Shown: positions 60,419 through 64,000 of the stretch, one piece after another
How the letters are laid out: each line of letters opens with the position of its first letter
How positions within the stretch are numbered: the first letter of the stretch is position 1
NCBI RefSeq assembly: GCF_000092865.1
Contig: NC_014151.1
Location: forward strand, 3,038,001 to 3,102,000
Length of the DNA stretch: 64,000 bases
Direction: 5' to 3'
Source of the DNA: Cellulomonas flavigena DSM 20109
Lineage (GTDB): Bacteria; Actinomycetota; Actinomycetes; Actinomycetales; Cellulomonadaceae
Translations under genes and position numbers: made by a program
The notes under the pieces: model-generated
Seen by the model: the letters and a program-made list of their open reading frames with translations, nothing else
Told to the model about the DNA's origin: nothing
The model's database searches: none

Positions 60419-61689
60419 CGACGGCCCGCGAGGTCCTGGACCGCTGCGACGCGCTCGCCGCGTGCAGCGACGCGCCCGAGCGTCTCGACCGCGCCCACCT
60501 CACCCCGGCGCTCGCGCGCGCGCACGGCCTCGTCGCGGGCTGGATGGCCGAGGCGGGGCTGCGCACGTGGCGCGACCAGGCGGGCAACCTGTGCGGGCGC
60601 ACGGAGGGACGAGAGCCGGGGCTGCCCGCGCTGCTGCTCGGGTCCCACCTCGACACGGTGCCGGACGCGGGCCGCTACGACGGGATGCTCGGCGTGCTGC
60701 TGGGGATCGCGGTGGCGCAGCGGCTGCGCGACGAGGTCCCGACGTGGCCGTGCGCGCTGGAGGTCGTCGGCTTCACCGACGAGGAGGGCGCGCGGTTCGG
60801 CACGGCCCTCATGGGGTCGCGTGCGCTGGCCGGCACGTGGGACGACGCCTGGTGGGACCTGCGCGACGCGTCGGGGACCACCGTCGCGCAGGCCGCCCGC
60901 GACTTCGGGCTCGACCCGGGGCTCGTCGGCACGGCCGCGCGCCGCCCGCAGGACCTCGTCGCGTACCTCGAGGCGCACATCGAGCAGGGTCCGCTGCTCG
61001 AGGCGGCCGACCGTTCGCTCGGCGTGGTCACGACCATCGCGGGCGCACGACGGTTCCTCGTCGAGGTCGTCGGGGAGGCGCGGCACGCGGGCGGCACCCC
61101 CTACCCCCGCCGCCGCGACGCGCTGGTCGGCGCGGCGGAGGCGATCGTCCTGGTCGAGCGCACGGTGCGGGGGTCCGACGCGATCGCGACGGTCGGGCGC
61201 ATCGAGGTCGAGCCCGGGGCCGTCAACGTCATCCCCGGCCGCGCGGTGTTCACCGTCGACCTGCGCGCCGCGACCGACGACGCGCGCGACGCCATGCGTG
61301 ACACGCTGCTGGCGGGCATCGCGCAGGTGTGCGCCGCGCGCGGTCTGGGGATGCGCGTCACCGACCTGTACGAGGCACCCGCCACGCCGTGCGCGGACCG
61401 GCTGCGGGACGCGCTGCGCGCGGGTGTCGTCGCGACCGGCGACGCCGCTCCCCTGGACGTGTGGAGCCGCGCGGGGCACGACGGCATGGCCGTGTCCGCC
61501 GTCACCGACGTCGGCATGCTCTTCGTCCGCTGCCACGACGGCATCAGCCACCACCCGGCGGAGGCCGTGCGCGAGGTCGACGTGGCCGCGGCTCTCGACG
61601 CGTTCACCGCGGCCGTGCGCACCGTGGGCGCGACGGCCGGGTCCGGTGCGACGGTGAGGTCCGGTGCGACGGTCGGGTCCGGCGCATGA
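60415..61689 (+). CDS. allC: Allantoate amidohydrolase (M20 family)
   Basis: This 424-residue dinuclear metallohydrolase releases ammonia from allantoate to give ureidoglycine. Motifs are LLGSHLDTVPDAGRYDGMLGV, FTDEEGARFG, EAHIEQGP and SRAGHDGMAVS. N-carbamoyl amino-acid hydrolases are close relatives, but the cluster favours allantoate. The last 18 codons are three 18-bp repeats encoding ATVGSG-type units (61630-61683), a tail not seen in typical members. It overlaps both neighbours by 4 bp. Confidence 0.92.
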   Translation: MTTAREVLDRCDALAACSDAPERLDRAHLTPALARAHGLVAGWMAEAGLRTWRDQAGNLCGRTEGREPGLPALLLGSHLDTVPDAGRYDGMLGVLLGIAVAQRLRDEVPTWPCALEVVGFTDEEGARFGTALMGSRALAGTWDDAWWDLRDASGTTVAQAARDFGLDPGLVGTAARRPQDLVAYLEAHIEQGPLLEAADRSLGVVTTIAGARRFLVEVVGEARHAGGTPYPRRRDALVGAAEAIVLVERTVRGSDAIATVGRIEVEPGAVNVIPGRAVFTVDLRAATDDARDAMRDTLLAGIAQVCAARGLGMRVTDLYEAPATPCADRLRDALRAGVVATGDAAPLDVWSRAGHDGMAVSAVTDVGMLFVRCHDGISHHPAEAVREVDVAAALDAFTAAVRTVGATAGSGATVRSGATVGSGA

Positions 61690-62576
61690 CGACGACCGCA
61701 CCCCCGCCCGCGTCGGCCGCGTCCACGGCGGTCGACGGTCTGCGGCTCGACGAGCGCGTCGCGGCCCGCTACGCGGAGCTGCCACCGCAGGAGCGCAAGG
61801 GTGCCGACGTGCTGCTCGAGCACTTCGGCGACCTCGCGACGTACAGCGCCGCCGAGCTCGCGGCCCTCGCCGGGGTGTCCAAGGCGACCATGAGCCGGCT
61901 GTTCCGCAGCCTCGGGTTCGACGACTTCTCGCAGGTCCGCGACCACCTGCGCGCGCTGCGGCAGCACGGCCTGCCGCTCGGGCTCGGCGACGCGCCCGAC
62001 CTCGACGCGCACGTCGAGGCGGAGGCCGCCGCGGTGCGCGTCGCCGTGGCGGCGCTCGCCGTGCACCTCGACCCGGTCGCCGACCTGCTCGCGCACGCGC
62101 CCCGCGTCGTCGTGGTCGGCCTGCGCACCAGCTACCCGCTCGCGCTGCACCTGCGCCAGCAGCTCGCGCAGGTGCGCCCGCACGTCGCGCTCGTCCCGCA
62201 GCCCGGGCAGTCGCTCGCGGAGGACCTCGTGGACCTCTCGCCGCAGGACGCGGTCGTGCTCGTCGCCCTGCGCCGCCGCCCACCCGGCGTGCGGGCGCTC
62301 GTGGCGCGGCTCGCGGAGGCCGGGACACCCGTGGTCCTGCTCGCCGACCCGACGGCCCGCGCACTGGCCGCGCACGCGACGTGGTGGGTGCAGTGCCCGG
62401 TGCAGACCCGCGGCGCCTTCGACTCGTACGCGGCCGCCTCGTCCGTGGTCGCGGCCCTGGCCGACGCGGTCCTGGGGCGTCGTGGCCGCACGGGTGAGCA
62501 GCGCGTCGCGGGCATCGACTCGGCGTACCGCGCTCTCGGTGAGGTCGAGGCGCGCGGCGGGGCGGCGGAGCGCTGA
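61686..62576 (+). CDS. MurR/RpiR-family transcriptional regulator
   Basis: This 296-residue regulator has an N-terminal RpiR helix-turn-helix (YSAAELAALAGVSKATMSRLFRSLGFDDFSQVRDHL) and a SIS-like sensor domain (about 125-260). SIS domains usually bind phosphosugars, but RpiR members in purine clusters are known. It is embedded in the operon, overlapping allC and the next gene. It is the best candidate to bind the GAAAC-N4-GTTTC sites; the effector is unknown. Confidence 0.88.
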   Translation: MTTTAPPPASAASTAVDGLRLDERVAARYAELPPQERKGADVLLEHFGDLATYSAAELAALAGVSKATMSRLFRSLGFDDFSQVRDHLRALRQHGLPLGLGDAPDLDAHVEAEAAAVRVAVAALAVHLDPVADLLAHAPRVVVVGLRTSYPLALHLRQQLAQVRPHVALVPQPGQSLAEDLVDLSPQDAVVLVALRRRPPGVRALVARLAEAGTPVVLLADPTARALAAHATWWVQCPVQTRGAFDSYAAASSVVAALADAVLGRRGRTGEQRVAGIDSAYRALGEVEARGGAAER

Positions 62577-63397
62577 TGGACCTCGCCGTGGGCTCGCTGC
62601 GTGCGGCGCGCACGCGCAAGGACCTGTGCCTGGCACCCGGTGAGCGGCTGCTCGCCGGCGGCACGTGGCTGTTCTCGGAGCCCCAGCCGGACGTCACGGG
62701 GCTCGTCGACCTCACGACCCTCGGCTGGGAGCCGGTCGAGCGCGTCGGCGACGGGCTGCGGGTGGCGGCGACGTGCACGGTCGAGCAGCTCGCCGCGCAC
62801 GTCCCGGACCCCGCGTGGACCGCGTGGCCGTTGGTCGGCGCGTGCGCCGACGCGCTGCTGATGTCGTTCAAGGTGCAGGGGCAGGCCACCGTCGGCGGCA
62901 ACGTCGCGCTCGCGCTGCCGGCGGGTGCGATGACGTCGCTGCTCGTCGCGCTCGACGCGGTCGCGGTCGTCTGGACGCCCGACGGCGGTGAGCGGCGCGA
63001 GCCGGTCGTCGACCTCGTCGTGGGGCCGGGCCGCACGACGCTCGCGCCGGGCGAGGTGCTGCGCGCGTTCGACGTCCCGGCGCACGCGCTGCGCGCACGC
63101 GTCGCGGTGCGACAGCAGTCGCTCACGGCGGTGGGGCGCTCGGCGTCGCTCGTCGTCGCGCGCCGGGACGCGGACGGTGCGGTGACGCTCACGGTCACCG
63201 CCGCGACGCCGCGCCCGGTGCAGGCCAGGCTCGCGTCCGCGACGACGTCGGTGCCGACGTCCGTGCCGACGTCCGTGCAGGTGGACGCGGTCCTCGCGGG
63301 CCTCGAGTGGTACGACGACCCGCACGGCGCACCCGACTGGCGACGCGCCGTCACGACGCTGCTCGCGCACGAGGTCGTGACGGAGGTGGGCGCATGA
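62576..63397 (+). CDS. Xanthine dehydrogenase FAD-binding subunit
   Basis: This 273-residue CO-dehydrogenase-type flavoprotein subunit has [26 protein letters not shown], a PCMH-type FAD site, [29 protein letters not shown], and a C-terminal domain. It passes electrons from the Fe-S clusters to NAD or another acceptor. A short VPTS repeat (12-bp units near 63250-63285) interrupts the C-terminal domain. The ATG overlaps the regulator stop by one base (TGATG), so translation is coupled. Confidence 0.9.
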   Translation: MDLAVGSLRAARTRKDLCLAPGERLLAGGTWLFSEPQPDVTGLVDLTTLGWEPVERVGDGLRVAATCTVEQLAAHVPDPAWTAWPLVGACADALLMSFKVQGQATVGGNVALALPAGAMTSLLVALDAVAVVWTPDGGERREPVVDLVVGPGRTTLAPGEVLRAFDVPAHALRARVAVRQQSLTAVGRSASLVVARRDADGAVTLTVTAATPRPVQARLASATTSVPTSVPTSVQVDAVLAGLEWYDDPHGAPDWRRAVTTLLAHEVVTEVGA

Positions 63398-64000
63398 GGG
63401 TCGACGGCGAGGAGGTCGCCGCGACGCCGGCGCCGGGGCAGTGCCTGCGCACGTTCCTGCGCGAGACCGGGCACACCGGCGTGAAGAAGGGCTGCGACTC
63501 CGGCGACTGCGGTGCGTGCACCGTCCTCGTCGACGGGCAGGCGCGGCACTCGTGCCTCGTGCCCGCCGCACGCGTCGTCAACGCCGACGTCACCACCGCC
63601 GCGGGCCTCGGCACGCCCGACGCCCTGAGCCCCGTGCAGGAGGCGTTCGTGGAGGCGCAGGGCTTCCAGTGCGGCTTCTGCACGGCGGGCATGGTCGTCA
63701 CGGCGACCGCGCTGGCGGACGACGACGGGCACGTGCACCTCGACGAGGACACGCTGGTCCGCCGGTTCAAGGGCAACCTGTGCCGCTGCACGGGCTACCG
63801 GTCGGTGCGCGACGCGCTCGCCGGCAAGGTCAACGTGGTCCGCGACGGCGGTGTGGGCGACGCGGTGGCCGCGCCCGCGGGCCGGCGTCTGGTGTGCGGG
63901 CGCGAGCCGTTCACGCTCGACGAGCCGCCGTCCGGCCTGCTGCACCTGGCGGTGCTCGGCGCGCCGCACCCGCACGCGCGCGTCCTGGCGATCGACACGA
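63394..64000 (+). CDS. Xanthine dehydrogenase Fe-S/molybdopterin subunit, fused (cut by window edge)
   Basis: The ATG at 63394 overlaps the FAD-subunit stop, and 202 codons are visible. The N-terminal part (about 1-150) is the 2Fe-2S subunit: [16 protein letters not shown] with HSC, then CGFCTAGM and CRCTGY for the second cluster. After a short linker, [29 protein letters not shown] is the beginning of the molybdopterin subunit's hammerhead domain. The gene therefore fuses the Fe-S and Moco subunits while FAD stays separate. It oxidises hypoxanthine and xanthine to urate, the input of the uricase pathway. Confidence 0.9.
   Translation, partial: MRVDGEEVAATPAPGQCLRTFLRETGHTGVKKGCDSGDCGACTVLVDGQARHSCLVPAARVVNADVTTAAGLGTPDALSPVQEAFVEAQGFQCGFCTAGMVVTATALADDDGHVHLDEDTLVRRFKGNLCRCTGYRSVRDALAGKVNVVRDGGVGDAVAAPAGRRLVCGREPFTLDEPPSGLLHLAVLGAPHPHARVLAIDT

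Noticed and set aside
1-64000. tRNA genes, rRNA genes, insertion sequences, phage genes or riboswitches
   Set aside because: No sequence with cloverleaf features, transposase motifs, terminal repeats or recognisable riboswitch cores was found by reading. A dedicated search (tRNA and Rfam covariance models) would settle this.

Overview
The window is 64 kb of very high-GC DNA. It has dense gene packing, many GTG starts and frequent 4-bp ATGA/GTGA stop-start overlaps. Menaquinone synthesis (MenE, MenA), system II cytochrome c maturation, a BldC-like regulator, the tiny ribosomal protein bS22, a DUF4244 pilin with a Tad system, and Rex together point to an actinomycete of the Cellulomonadaceae type, probably close to Cellulomonas. 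This assignment rests on gene content only. No tRNA, rRNA, transposase, prophage or CRISPR array was seen.

Layout. 1-3.1 kb: a cut lipoprotein gene, menE-menA and two small membrane proteins. 3.2-8.2 kb: a minus-strand operon of a histidine phosphatase, resA, ccdA, resB and ccsB for cytochrome c maturation. 8.3-13.5 kb: MarR/YceI divergon, rex with a glutaredoxin-like gene, a HAD phosphatase with a GNAT enzyme, and a GH27 alpha-galactosidase. 13.6-18.9 kb: bS22, BldC-like protein, AcuC-type deacetylase, TrkH/TrkA potassium uptake and PPK2. 18.9-23.0 kb: three membrane or secreted proteins, one very proline-rich and one a multidomain glycosidase. 23.2-31.6 kb: araA, araD, araB with a frameshifted LacI regulator, then proC, a methyltransferase and an EEP-family enzyme. 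31.8-35.5 kb: a lipoprotein, a palindromic intergenic repeat cluster, a proton-pumping pyrophosphatase and an anti-sigma antagonist.

35.6-39.2 kb: two tandem, paralogous modules, each a SigE-family sigma factor followed by a membrane protein. Both have the same CAAC-N16-CGTC promoter signature, and one membrane partner is frameshifted. 39.2-41.8 kb: anaerobic ribonucleotide reductase nrdD-nrdG behind tandem NrdR-like boxes. 42.0-47.3 kb: 5-oxoprolinase genes (pxpA and a pxpB-pxpC fusion) and an MrfA-like helicase. 47.3-52.8 kb: a Tad pilus locus split by an antiparallel hendecad-repeat coiled-coil gene. The two halves share a bipartite upstream element.

53.0-64.0 kb: nitrogen salvage. A formamidase-like gene and an AtzH-amidase fusion precede a complete purine/ureide route: OHCU decarboxylase, HIU hydrolase, uricase, allantoinase, aminotransferase, allantoate amidohydrolase, an RpiR-type regulator and xanthine dehydrogenase subunits (the last cut by the window edge). 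The two likely promoters of this block share a GAAAC-N4-GTTTC palindrome.

The most unusual signals are the bipartite tad element, the six 33-bp repeats inside the amidase gene that share a 19-mer with a distant intergenic repeat cluster, the twin sigma modules, and two +1 frameshifts that both fall in C7/G7 runs.
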